Made by a program: the position numbers and the translations under genes. Below, piece after piece: positions 54,833 through 62,571 of a stretch of DNA of 64,000 nt. A model generated the notes under the pieces. That model saw only the letters and a list, made by a program, of their open reading frames with translations. It searched no databases and was not told where the DNA came from. Position 1 is the stretch's first letter, and every line of letters begins with the position of its first letter. This DNA comes from Xylanivirga thermophila (GTDB lineage: Bacteria; Bacillota; Clostridia; Caldicoprobacterales; Xylanivirgaceae), in assembly GCF_004138105.1 (NCBI RefSeq), contig NZ_RXHQ01000005.1, positions 62,001 to 126,000 on the forward strand. The letters are read 5' to 3'.

Positions 54833-55684
54833 ATGGGAGCTATTGAGATTAGAAACTTAAGCTGGAACTTTGAAAATAAAAGTATTTTAAAAAATATCTA
54901 CTTAAATCTTGAAAAAGGCGAGTTTACCAGCATTTTAGGACCAAATGGTTCTGGAAAAACTACGCTCCTAAGGACCATATCTACCTGGTTAAAGCCTAGA
55001 AAGGGAACTATATATTTAGAAGGCAAAGATGTGCTGTCGTTTAGCAGCAAGGAGTTATCAAAGCATATGGCCTTTGTTCCTCAAAATACTAATATAGATT
55101 TTGAGTTTTCTGCACTAGATATTGTACTTATGGGTAGATGGACACATCTGAAAAATTTGGAAAATGAGAGTCTCGAAGATTTAGAAATAGCAAGGGAAGC
55201 TATGAATATTACAAATACATGGGAGTTCAGAGATAGAATAATAAACACGTTAAGTGGAGGTGAACGACAAAGGGTAATAATAGCTAGAGCCTTAGCAACA
55301 CAGGCAAAAATACTGATCATGGATGAACCTGTATCCAATCTTGATATATATCATCAAATGGAAATATTAAGTATTATAAAATCCTTACAGCACGATAAAA
55401 AACTAACCGTTGTTACAGTGCTCCATGATGTAAATTTGGCCAGCCAGTACAGCGATAAAATAGTTTTTATGAAGGATGGATTTATAAAAAGCTATGGGGT
55501 TCCAGAAAAGGTATTGACCAGAGAGAATATAAATGATGTATATGATATAGATGTGTATATGACTAGACATCCTGTTATGGACTGTCCTTATGTTATTCCC
55601 TTGTGTACAAACAAAAAACAAGACACAGATAATGGAAAAATAATTATGTTTGACAGTATAAAAAACTTAAGAAATGGCAAATAA
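54833..55684 (+). CDS. btuD: Cobalamin ABC transporter ATP-binding protein
   Basis: 283 residues. Walker A LGPNGSGKTTLLR, signature LSGGERQRVIIAR, Walker B ILIMDEPVSNLD and switch His in VLHDVNLA. A C-terminal extension (DVYMTRHPVMDCPYVIPL) is seen in relatives. AGGAGG lies before the start. Last gene of btuFCD. Confidence 0.92.
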   Translation: MGAIEIRNLSWNFENKSILKNIYLNLEKGEFTSILGPNGSGKTTLLRTISTWLKPRKGTIYLEGKDVLSFSSKELSKHMAFVPQNTNIDFEFSALDIVLMGRWTHLKNLENESLEDLEIAREAMNITNTWEFRDRIINTLSGGERQRVIIARALATQAKILIMDEPVSNLDIYHQMEILSIIKSLQHDKKLTVVTVLHDVNLASQYSDKIVFMKDGFIKSYGVPEKVLTRENINDVYDIDVYMTRHPVMDCPYVIPLCTNKKQDTDNGKIIMFDSIKNLRNGK

Positions 55685-55701
55685 ACTACTTACCATTTCT
55701 T
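55669..55701. terminator. Hairpin between btuD and the XRE gene
   Basis: AAGAAATGG/CCATTTCTT with a 15-base loop, overlapping the end of btuD and serving two convergent genes; T residues follow on the plus strand. Confidence 0.6.
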
Positions 55702-56075
55702 TTATAGAGCTTCCTACGAGCTTCTAACCCCTGAAGGAAAGTAAAGAGTAGTTCTTCCTCTTCTTCATATAATTGTTCCATTTTTTTTAGGATGAGAGCA
55801 CATTGAAGTCCTATTGTATTTTCTAGTTGATCGGATTCTCTTATGGATATAGCTTTTTTAGAAGGTTTATACCCTATTAAGTAATCTATGCTTACATCGT
55901 ATATTTCTGCAAATGCTTTTAACATATCTACATCTGGAGTGCGTTCATTTCTTTCATAATTGGAAAGGGATGCATTGGTAATTCCTAAAAGTTTTGCTGC
56001 TTGTATCTGAGTCCATCCCTTTTCTTCACGTAACATGCGAAGTCTTTCTCCTAGTAATCTATCCATTGCTACCAT
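55686..56075 (-). CDS. XRE-family helix-turn-helix regulator
   Basis: 129 residues. The HTH is GWTQIQAAKLLGITNASLSN followed by YERNERTPDVDMLKAFAEIY. The C-terminal 60 residues are helical and would mediate dimerisation. SinR/Xre-like repressors of this size often control adjacent genes; the divergent 102-residue gene is a candidate target. Two in-frame ATGs (56075, 56066) cannot be separated. Confidence 0.88.
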   Translation of the reverse strand: MVAMDRLLGERLRMLREEKGWTQIQAAKLLGITNASLSNYERNERTPDVDMLKAFAEIYDVSIDYLIGYKPSKKAISIRESDQLENTIGLQCALILKKMEQLYEEEEELLFTFLQGLEARRKLYKRNGK

Positions 56076-56237
56076 CCATTTCTATTTATATATTTTAATT
56101 TTACCATGGGGGAAAAAAATATCCTTTGTTTTAAACAAAATGAATATAGAGGCTTGATTTTAACTTAATGTTTATCTATAATAGGGGAAGGTCAATCAAC
56201 AATAAAAATTAAGCATACATAAGGAGATGAATATAAA

Positions 56238-56546
56238 ATGATATATAGGGATCTACCCGAATATAAATGCGAACAGGTGATTGATTCGTATGAAGCTGCT
56301 AAGAAAGAATTAAGATTTCTGACAGATAAAGTAATGTTATCCTGTAACCGAACAAATATTTCCTTATTTAGCGATGTTGTAGATTGTTTATCAAATGATG
56401 ATAAAAAACATGGTGATAAAATGGCTTACAATATGATACATGCACTTAATAATATAGAAGATGTGACTATGGATATGTGTAAAAGTATAAACACCCTTGC
56501 TACCGAATTGTTTGTGCTTTATAATGATTACGGCATAAAAAAATAA
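56238..56546 (+). CDS. Unknown 102-residue protein, divergent from the XRE gene
   Basis: Helical, soluble, with YKCEQVIDSYEAAKKELRF and a C-terminal DMCKSINTLATELF. AAGGAGATG precedes the ATG. No family is recognised. It lies 14 bases before the MtnX-like gene and is probably co-transcribed. Confidence 0.6.
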   Translation: MIYRDLPEYKCEQVIDSYEAAKKELRFLTDKVMLSCNRTNISLFSDVVDCLSNDDKKHGDKMAYNMIHALNNIEDVTMDMCKSINTLATELFVLYNDYGIKK

Positions 56547-56560
56547 AGGGTGATGAATAA

Positions 56561-57232
56561 TTGGAAAATATAGGAATTATAGCAGACTTTGACGGTACAA
56601 TAACAAGGCTTGATTCCAATGATGGATTGTTTAAAAAGTTTGGCAATACAGAAACAATGGAAATTGAGCAGGCAGTGAGGGAAGGGCGAATAAGCCTCAA
56701 GGACGCATTTATCGAACATTTTAAACGCTTAAAATTAACGGAAGGGGAGTATGAAGATTTTATATGGGATAATATACATTTAGCCAAAGGATTTAGAGAG
56801 TTTTATGCCCATGTAGAGGAGATGCAAATTCCTTTTGCAATCGTAAGTGGAGGATTTACAAATGCCATTGATCTGGTTCTGAAGAGGGAGAATATTAAGG
56901 GAATAAAGGTTTATGCAAATAGACTGGTATTTAATAATGCGGATATAAATGTAGAGTTTGTGAATAAAATTGATGAATGTATCACTAGTTTGGGACCATG
57001 TGGTAATTGCAAACTAAAAAATCTAATGGATTTTAAGACATTTTGTAAAGAGGTTATTTTTATAGGTGACGGTATAACCGATAGATGCATTGCAGCAGAT
57101 GCAGATATAGTGTTTGCAAAGGATGGCTTGGCTGATTATTGTAAAGAACAAAGCATACATTTTATACCCTATAATGATTTTTATGATGTATCCCGTTTGA
57201 TATTTGGTGAAGGTATGGAGAATAATAACTAG
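56561..57232 (+). CDS. MtnX-like HAD phosphatase
   Basis: 223 residues. HAD motif I is IIADFDGTITRLDSND, motif II lies in FAIVSGGFTNAIDLV, and motif III/IV in VIFIGDGITDRCIAADAD. This matches MtnX (2-hydroxy-3-keto-5-methylthiopentenyl-1-phosphate phosphatase) and related SerB-like enzymes. The substrate is uncertain because no other methionine-salvage genes are present. Apparent TTG start behind AAAGGGTGATG. Confidence 0.75.
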   Translation: MENIGIIADFDGTITRLDSNDGLFKKFGNTETMEIEQAVREGRISLKDAFIEHFKRLKLTEGEYEDFIWDNIHLAKGFREFYAHVEEMQIPFAIVSGGFTNAIDLVLKRENIKGIKVYANRLVFNNADINVEFVNKIDECITSLGPCGNCKLKNLMDFKTFCKEVIFIGDGITDRCIAADADIVFAKDGLADYCKEQSIHFIPYNDFYDVSRLIFGEGMENNN

Positions 57233-57263
57233 AGAAAAATATCTTTCGAAAGGACGGGGTTGA

Positions 57264-58445
57264 ATGGAACAGTATTTTGTAGATATCCATGTGCACGTCG
57301 GTAGGTCTTCAAATGGTAGGATGATAAAATATGGTACATCGAGGGACCTTACATTAAAGAATATTGCCTATGAATCTAGATATAGAAAGGGTATAAATGT
57401 TATTGGAGTGGTGGATTGTATTTCCCCATGGATAATAGATGATATGGAGGATATGCTGGAACGTGGCGAGTTGGAGGAGATACCAGATGGTGGGATGATA
57501 TATAAAGACGATCTGGTAATATTAGCAGGCGCTGAGATAGAGACTAGAGAACCTTCATATGGATGCAGTGTTCATTCTTTGGTTTTCATGCCTGATTTTA
57601 AAGGCATAAAAGAGTTGTCAAATATAATGAAAATGCATATGACTAATATGGAAAACAATGCTATCATAAGCAGGCTATCAGGTAGAGAGCTTATTGACAT
57701 AGTAGATGATTTGGGAGGTATATATATACCAGCCCATGTATTTACACCATATAAAGGATTCTATGGTGCCTGTACTGACAGGCTTATCAATGTGTTTGGA
57801 GATGCTCTGGATAAGATCTTTGCCATAGAGTTAGGATTGAGTGCGGATACATATATGGCCTGTCAGGTATCAGAGCTTGATAAAATGGCACTTACCAGCA
57901 ATTCTGATGCCCATTCTCTTTCTAAAATGGGGCGGGAATACAATATCCTTGAGATGGATCATTTGAGTTATACAGAGGTTATAAAAGCATTAAAGGGTGA
58001 AGATGGTAGGAGAATAGTATCAAATTACGGTTTAAATCCAGTGCTAGGTAAATATCATAGGACATTTTGTCTTGAATGTGGACATATTATTGATGCACAT
58101 CCACCGGTTACTAAATGTCCAAACGATCCTAAGCATAAAGTGGTTATGGGCGTTAAAGATCGATTAACGGTTATTAGAGATAGGGAGGATTGTCCCATAG
58201 AATTAAATCGCCCGCCTTACCATTATCAAGTGCCCCTTGAGTTTTTACCTGGAGTAGGGCCCAAGACCATAGGGAAACTCCTGGATAAGTTTGGCACAGA
58301 AATGAATATACTGCATAGGGCGACTACTGATCAAATAGCCAGTGTAGTAGGTGAAAAGGTGGCTGATATGGTTATAAAAGGGCGGGAGGGAAAACTTAAT
58401 ATAGCACATGGTGGCGGAGGTGTATACGGAAAGGTCATTAGCTGA
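57264..58445 (+). CDS. Endonuclease Q-like PHP-domain protein
   Basis: 393 residues. The PHP metal site begins YFVDIHVHVGRSSNG and continues with GVVDCISPW, LAGAEIETRE, IPAHVFTPYKG and SNSDAHSL. A zinc-binding segment has paired Cys (CLECGHII and TKCPNDPKH). A C-terminal helix-hairpin-helix (LPGVGPKTIGKLLDKFG) follows. This order matches EndoQ of Thermococcales and some Bacillus, which nicks 5' of deaminated bases and abasic sites. AAAGGACGGGG precedes the start. Confidence 0.8.
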   Translation: MEQYFVDIHVHVGRSSNGRMIKYGTSRDLTLKNIAYESRYRKGINVIGVVDCISPWIIDDMEDMLERGELEEIPDGGMIYKDDLVILAGAEIETREPSYGCSVHSLVFMPDFKGIKELSNIMKMHMTNMENNAIISRLSGRELIDIVDDLGGIYIPAHVFTPYKGFYGACTDRLINVFGDALDKIFAIELGLSADTYMACQVSELDKMALTSNSDAHSLSKMGREYNILEMDHLSYTEVIKALKGEDGRRIVSNYGLNPVLGKYHRTFCLECGHIIDAHPPVTKCPNDPKHKVVMGVKDRLTVIRDREDCPIELNRPPYHYQVPLEFLPGVGPKTIGKLLDKFGTEMNILHRATTDQIASVVGEKVADMVIKGREGKLNIAHGGGGVYGKVIS

Positions 58446-58456
58446 CCTTTTTTTTA
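58430..58456 (+). terminator. Terminator after the EndoQ-like gene
   Basis: AAAGGTCA-TTAGC-TGACCTTT with eight T residues; the stop codon lies in the hairpin. Confidence 0.9.
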
Positions 58457-58528
58457 TCTTATAAAAATATTTTTGATGTGATAATATAGATTGGAGAATG
58501 ATAGGAGCAGATAAGGGGAGATTTTTTT

Positions 58529-59371
58529 ATGATTTGTATAACTACAGCTCTTATATGGGAGGCCAAGCCAATAATAGAGTTTTATAGCATGAAACTTTAT
58601 CATGAGAGTCCCCCATTTAAAGTATATAGGGGAGAGGATATAGTTTTGGTGGTAAGCGGAACAGGCAAGGTAAACGCAGCAACTGCTACTGCCCATGTAC
58701 TTACCCTTTTAGATAATTTAGATGATTGGGCTGTCGTAAATATAGGTATATGTGGTACAAGATCAAAGAATTTGCCCATAGGTATGCCACTTCTTATAAA
58801 CAGGGTCATAGATAATGGAACAGGTAGAGAGTTTTTTCCAGATATATTGCTTGACCATTCTATGAAGGAAGGAAATATAATGACATATGATCGGGTGATA
58901 GACGAAGAGGCAGATGTGCCCCATGATACCCAATTGCTAGATATGGAGGCTGCAGGTTTCTTTGAAGGAGCAGCTCATTTTCTCCCGCCTCATAGAATAC
59001 AGGCCATAAAGGTTGTATCGGATTATGCCGACGCCTCGATCGGTATAATTGATAGGCATTTTATAGAAAAATGTATAGGGGATGCAATGCCTTATATAGA
59101 TATATTCTTAACAAATTTAAATACATTCTTAAAAACCACTCTGGGGAATGGTTTGGATCATAATGATATGGTAAAATTAGAACGCATAAGAAGTCATTTG
59201 CATTTAACATCCACCCAATATTATCAGTTAAAGGATATGGCATATAGATATAAGTTGATGAATAAAAGGGATTTGCCAGACTTTCAAAATATAATGGATA
59301 TGGAGATAAAGGTAAAACAGGAAGGTAAAAGGGCATTTGATATGATAAAGGCGGTGCTTTTAGATGAATAA
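58529..59371 (+). CDS. Nucleoside phosphorylase/MTAN-like protein with extra C-terminal domain
   Basis: 280 residues. The first 190 follow the nucleoside-phosphorylase fold: ITTALIWEAKPIIEF, VVSGTGKVNAATATAHVL, VNIGICGTR and LLDMEAAGFFEGA, with the catalytic Asp in VVSDYADA. The C-terminal 90 residues are helical and not part of the standard enzyme. It overlaps the SPL-like gene by 8 bases, so the two products probably work together, perhaps clearing 5'-deoxyadenosine or releasing a base. Confidence 0.75.
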   Translation: MICITTALIWEAKPIIEFYSMKLYHESPPFKVYRGEDIVLVVSGTGKVNAATATAHVLTLLDNLDDWAVVNIGICGTRSKNLPIGMPLLINRVIDNGTGREFFPDILLDHSMKEGNIMTYDRVIDEEADVPHDTQLLDMEAAGFFEGAAHFLPPHRIQAIKVVSDYADASIGIIDRHFIEKCIGDAMPYIDIFLTNLNTFLKTTLGNGLDHNDMVKLERIRSHLHLTSTQYYQLKDMAYRYKLMNKRDLPDFQNIMDMEIKVKQEGKRAFDMIKAVLLDE

Positions 59372-60341
59372 CTTTTCACACATATATATAGAAAAAGATG
59401 CTATAGACTATCCGGTTACAAAGGAGATATTAAGGCGATTTAAAAATAGTAGCATCATATATATAAATCATTATAAGGATGTATTTAATAGATCTAGGCA
59501 GAATTTTATGCTGCAGAAAAGATCCCAAAATCTTATCCTTGCTGTAAAGCAATCCCTATTTTTATATGAGGGACCGGATATATGTCAGAATTTTGGACAT
59601 AAAAATTTTTACTATGCATCTACCATATTAAATTGCATATATGACTGTCACTACTGTTATCTTCAGGGTTTATATCCTTCTGCCAATATAGTGGTCTTTG
59701 TGAACATAGATGATTTTTTTATGGAGGTAGATAAATTTTTATACAAAGAACCTATTTATCTTTGTGTATCCTATGACACGGATCTCATGGCACTTGAGGG
59801 AATTATCCCCTATACTTCCAAGTGGATAAGGTTTGCAAAGGCAAGGCCGAAACTATTGATGGAAGTACGCACAAAGAGTGCTAATTATAAAACGATAGGG
59901 GATATGGAGCCATTAGAAAATGTGATACTTGCATGGACTCTATCTCCAAAGGAGATAATAGAACGCTATGAAGCTAGAACTCCTTCGTTAGATGCACGTC
60001 TAAAGGCAGCAAAATTGGCAATGGATCAAGGATGGAACGTGCGTATATCAATAGAGCCCATAATAAATATAAAAGGGTGGCGGGAGATATATAGGACATT
60101 TATAGAATATATATTTGCCTATCTTCCATCTAATGCTATCTATGATATAAATCTTGGACCATTTAGAATGAATAGGGAGTATTTTAAGACGATATATAAA
60201 TTTAGAGCTGATACGGACGTATTTTGTCTGCCTATGGAATGCAAAGGCGATGTAGTATGCTGTAGCAATCAAAATAATATGGTACAATATATGTATGAAA
60301 TCATATCAAAGTATTATCCTCAAGATAAGATCTATATCTAA
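59364..60341 (+). CDS. Spore photoproduct lyase-like radical SAM protein
   Basis: 325 residues. The SAM cluster motif is CIYDCHYCYLQG (C-x3-C-x2-C) preceded by FGHKNFYYASTILN. AWTLSPKEIIERYEART and VRISIEPIINIKGW follow, as in SplB. It is slightly shorter than typical SplB and has a C-terminal Cys-rich stretch (CLPMECKGDVVCC). It may be a true spore photoproduct lyase or a paralogue with another substrate. Translationally coupled to the preceding nucleosidase-like gene. Confidence 0.8.
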   Translation: MNNFSHIYIEKDAIDYPVTKEILRRFKNSSIIYINHYKDVFNRSRQNFMLQKRSQNLILAVKQSLFLYEGPDICQNFGHKNFYYASTILNCIYDCHYCYLQGLYPSANIVVFVNIDDFFMEVDKFLYKEPIYLCVSYDTDLMALEGIIPYTSKWIRFAKARPKLLMEVRTKSANYKTIGDMEPLENVILAWTLSPKEIIERYEARTPSLDARLKAAKLAMDQGWNVRISIEPIINIKGWREIYRTFIEYIFAYLPSNAIYDINLGPFRMNREYFKTIYKFRADTDVFCLPMECKGDVVCCSNQNNMVQYMYEIISKYYPQDKIYI

Positions 60342-60378
60342 TTAAAGCACTATTTTTTTTATAGAAGGGGAGATATAT

Positions 60379-61284
60379 ATGTCTAAGATAAGTATAAAGT
60401 CGGCACCTAGCATAGAGTATGGAGAGTGTGTACGGATAGCGAATGGCTCCATAGATTTAGTAGTAACAGTAGGTACAGGGCCAAGGATTATAAGGTTTGG
60501 CTTTACAGGCGGACCAAATGAATTTTGTTCAGGTGTTCAAAATATTACCCCTGTGGAAGATGATTTTTGGTATATACATGGTGGTCACAGGTTTTGGCAT
60601 AGTCCAGAGAATATGCCTAGAAGTTATATGCCCGATAATGATCCTGTACAATGGGAGGAGATATCAAATGGTATAAGGGTAGTACAAAAAGTAGAGCCAT
60701 GGGTGCAGATACAAAAAGAGATGGAAATTACCATGTGCCCCGACAGCAATAAGGTGCGGGTAATGCACAGACTTACAAATAAAAATGCCTGGCCAATAGA
60801 GTTATCTGCATGGGGACTTTCTGTCATGGCGCCTGGTGGTAAGGAGATAATACCTCAGCCAAATAAGGATACGGGACTTTTACCTAATAGGGTATTGTCC
60901 CTTTGGCCATATACCAAGATGAATGATCCTAGGGTTTATTGGGGAGATAAATACATAACACTGACCCATGATCCATCTATGGAAGCTCCTTTTAAGATTG
61001 GTCTATCCAATGAGCATGGATTTGCAGCATATTTTAACCATGGTAATCTATTTATACTAAGATACAAGCATCAAAAAGATGCTACATATCCGGACTTTGG
61101 TGTATCTTATGAGACATATACTACTGATTTTATGGTGGAGATGGAAACATTATCTCCTTTGACCAAGCTCCCGCCTGATGGAAAATTAGAGCATTTAGAG
61201 GAGTGGGAGCTAGTAGGAGGCGTAGATATGCCGGATAATGATGAAGATAAGATTCAGGAAATAGCAAGTAAATTTCTAATATAG
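60379..61284 (+). CDS. DUF4380 / mutarotase-fold protein
   Basis: 301 residues of all-beta character. Phrases include VTVGTGPRIIRFGF, YIHGGHRFWHSPENMP and HEGFA-like NEHGFAAYFNHG. The pattern fits DUF4380 proteins related to galactose mutarotases. Reaction unknown. It is followed by a Gfo/Idh/MocA dehydrogenase, so a role in sugar metabolism is plausible. Confidence 0.65.
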   Translation: MSKISIKSAPSIEYGECVRIANGSIDLVVTVGTGPRIIRFGFTGGPNEFCSGVQNITPVEDDFWYIHGGHRFWHSPENMPRSYMPDNDPVQWEEISNGIRVVQKVEPWVQIQKEMEITMCPDSNKVRVMHRLTNKNAWPIELSAWGLSVMAPGGKEIIPQPNKDTGLLPNRVLSLWPYTKMNDPRVYWGDKYITLTHDPSMEAPFKIGLSNEHGFAAYFNHGNLFILRYKHQKDATYPDFGVSYETYTTDFMVEMETLSPLTKLPPDGKLEHLEEWELVGGVDMPDNDEDKIQEIASKFLI

Positions 61285-61439
61285 AAATAAGGTTGTTTTT
61301 TAGCAGTATGATAAATTTTATGGAACTTAGCAAGCAAAAATTACAAATAATTAAGTGGTAATATATATAGCAATATGCTATTATAGTACAGTAATACTAA
61401 ATACTTAATATAATTTATGCATAACGGAGGGATTTTTAT

Positions 61440-62501
61440 ATGGGTAAGGTAAAGATAGGCATTATTGGTGCAGGATCCATAAGTCAATTTCATATCCATG
61501 GTTATCAACAATTGCCGGATGTAGAACTCACAGCCGTATGTGATATTAATGAGGAACGGGCTAAATTAGCAGCAGAAAAGTATGGTATACCTCATGTATT
61601 TACTGATTTTAATGAGATGCTAAAAAGTGTAGAGTTAGATGGCGTAAGCGTGTGCACATGGAATAATGCCCATGCTCCTGCTAGTATTGCTGCTCTTAAA
61701 GCAGGGGTAAATGTACTCTGCGAAAAACCCATGGCTATGAATGCAGGGCAGGCTGAGGAAATGCTTAAGGTTTCAAAGGAGACTGGCAAACTTCTCATGA
61801 TAGGTTTTGTAAAGAGATTTGAGGACAAAACACAGCTGGTTAAAAAATTAGCTGATAACGGTGAGTTTGGAGATATCTACTATGCAAAGATAGGTTATAC
61901 TAGAAGGCGTGGAAATCCTGGTGGTTGGTTCTCCAATAGGGAGCTCTCCGGTGGTGGTCCATTGATAGATTTAGGTGTTCATGTAATTGATCTGGTTAGG
62001 TATGTAATGGGTAAGCCCAAGGCAGTATCAGCTTATGGTAATACCTTTAATAAAATAGCTTCTAGGACAGATATAGTTCAGACTGGTGACTACAAAGCAG
62101 CTTCCAATCAGGGTGAAGATATAAACAACGTAGAAGATGCGGCAGTAGGTGTAATAAATTTTGATAACGGTGCTACCGTAACATTAGAAACCAGCTGGGT
62201 ACAGCATGTAAAGGAAGGGCAAACGTACTTAGAGCTATATGGCTCAAAAGCAGGTATATCTTTAGAACCCAAAGTAGAAATATCCGGTGAAAAGGATGGT
62301 ATGATGATAGATTGGGCACCTGTAGTATCATTTAATGATGATTTTCAGACCATATTTGATAGGGAAGTGGCCCATTATGTAGATTGTATAAAGAACGGTA
62401 CAATCTGTAGAAATCCTGCAGAGGATGGAGTGGAAGTTATGAAGATATTGGATGCTGTATATGAATCTGCAGAGACTAAAAAAGATGTAAAAATAAAATA
62501 A
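61440..62501 (+). CDS. Gfo/Idh/MocA-family oxidoreductase
   Basis: 353 residues. The NAD(P) fold begins GIIGAGSISQFHIHGYQQ, with the family EKP motif in LCEKPMAMN. GGGPLIDLGVHVIDLVRYVMG carries the catalytic Asp-x3-His (DLGVH). It oxidises or reduces a sugar or inositol-like substrate, identity unknown. It starts with ATG behind GGAGGG. Separate from the upstream gene by 155 bases. Confidence 0.9.
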   Translation: MGKVKIGIIGAGSISQFHIHGYQQLPDVELTAVCDINEERAKLAAEKYGIPHVFTDFNEMLKSVELDGVSVCTWNNAHAPASIAALKAGVNVLCEKPMAMNAGQAEEMLKVSKETGKLLMIGFVKRFEDKTQLVKKLADNGEFGDIYYAKIGYTRRRGNPGGWFSNRELSGGGPLIDLGVHVIDLVRYVMGKPKAVSAYGNTFNKIASRTDIVQTGDYKAASNQGEDINNVEDAAVGVINFDNGATVTLETSWVQHVKEGQTYLELYGSKAGISLEPKVEISGEKDGMMIDWAPVVSFNDDFQTIFDREVAHYVDCIKNGTICRNPAEDGVEVMKILDAVYESAETKKDVKIK

Positions 62502-62534
62502 TTTTAATATTGAGATAGGTTATTAACTCTAAAT

Positions 62535-62571
62535 ATAAAAGGCTATGCAATAATATTGCATAGCCTTTTAT
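62535..62571. terminator. Bidirectional terminator
   Basis: ATAAAAGGCTATGCAAT/ATTGCATAGCCTTTTAT, a 17-bp perfect stem between convergent genes. Confidence 0.88.

Larger units (their letters stand above)
3497..61175. repeat. Dispersed octamer GGCGGGAG, at least 31 copies
   Basis: Plus-strand copies begin at 11041, 15315, 16531, 16966, 21588, 22134, 24576, 27932, 30587, 33176, 34298, 40410, 41496, 43679, 47219, 49079, 54031, 54097, 58381 and 60079. Minus-strand copies (CTCCCGCC on plus) begin at 3497, 5824, 7822, 11511, 21033, 32614, 39300, 43484, 44993, 58982 and 61168. Flanking bases vary, so the conserved unit is 8 bases. All copies lie in coding regions. Counted by eye, so a few may be missed. 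Confidence 0.85.

Noticed and set aside
3497-61175. GGCGGGAG as a strongly polar FtsK-orienting (KOPS-like) motif
   Set aside because: The 20:11 strand split in this window tracks the coding strand and is far weaker than the skew of KOPS motifs. One window cannot exclude it entirely.
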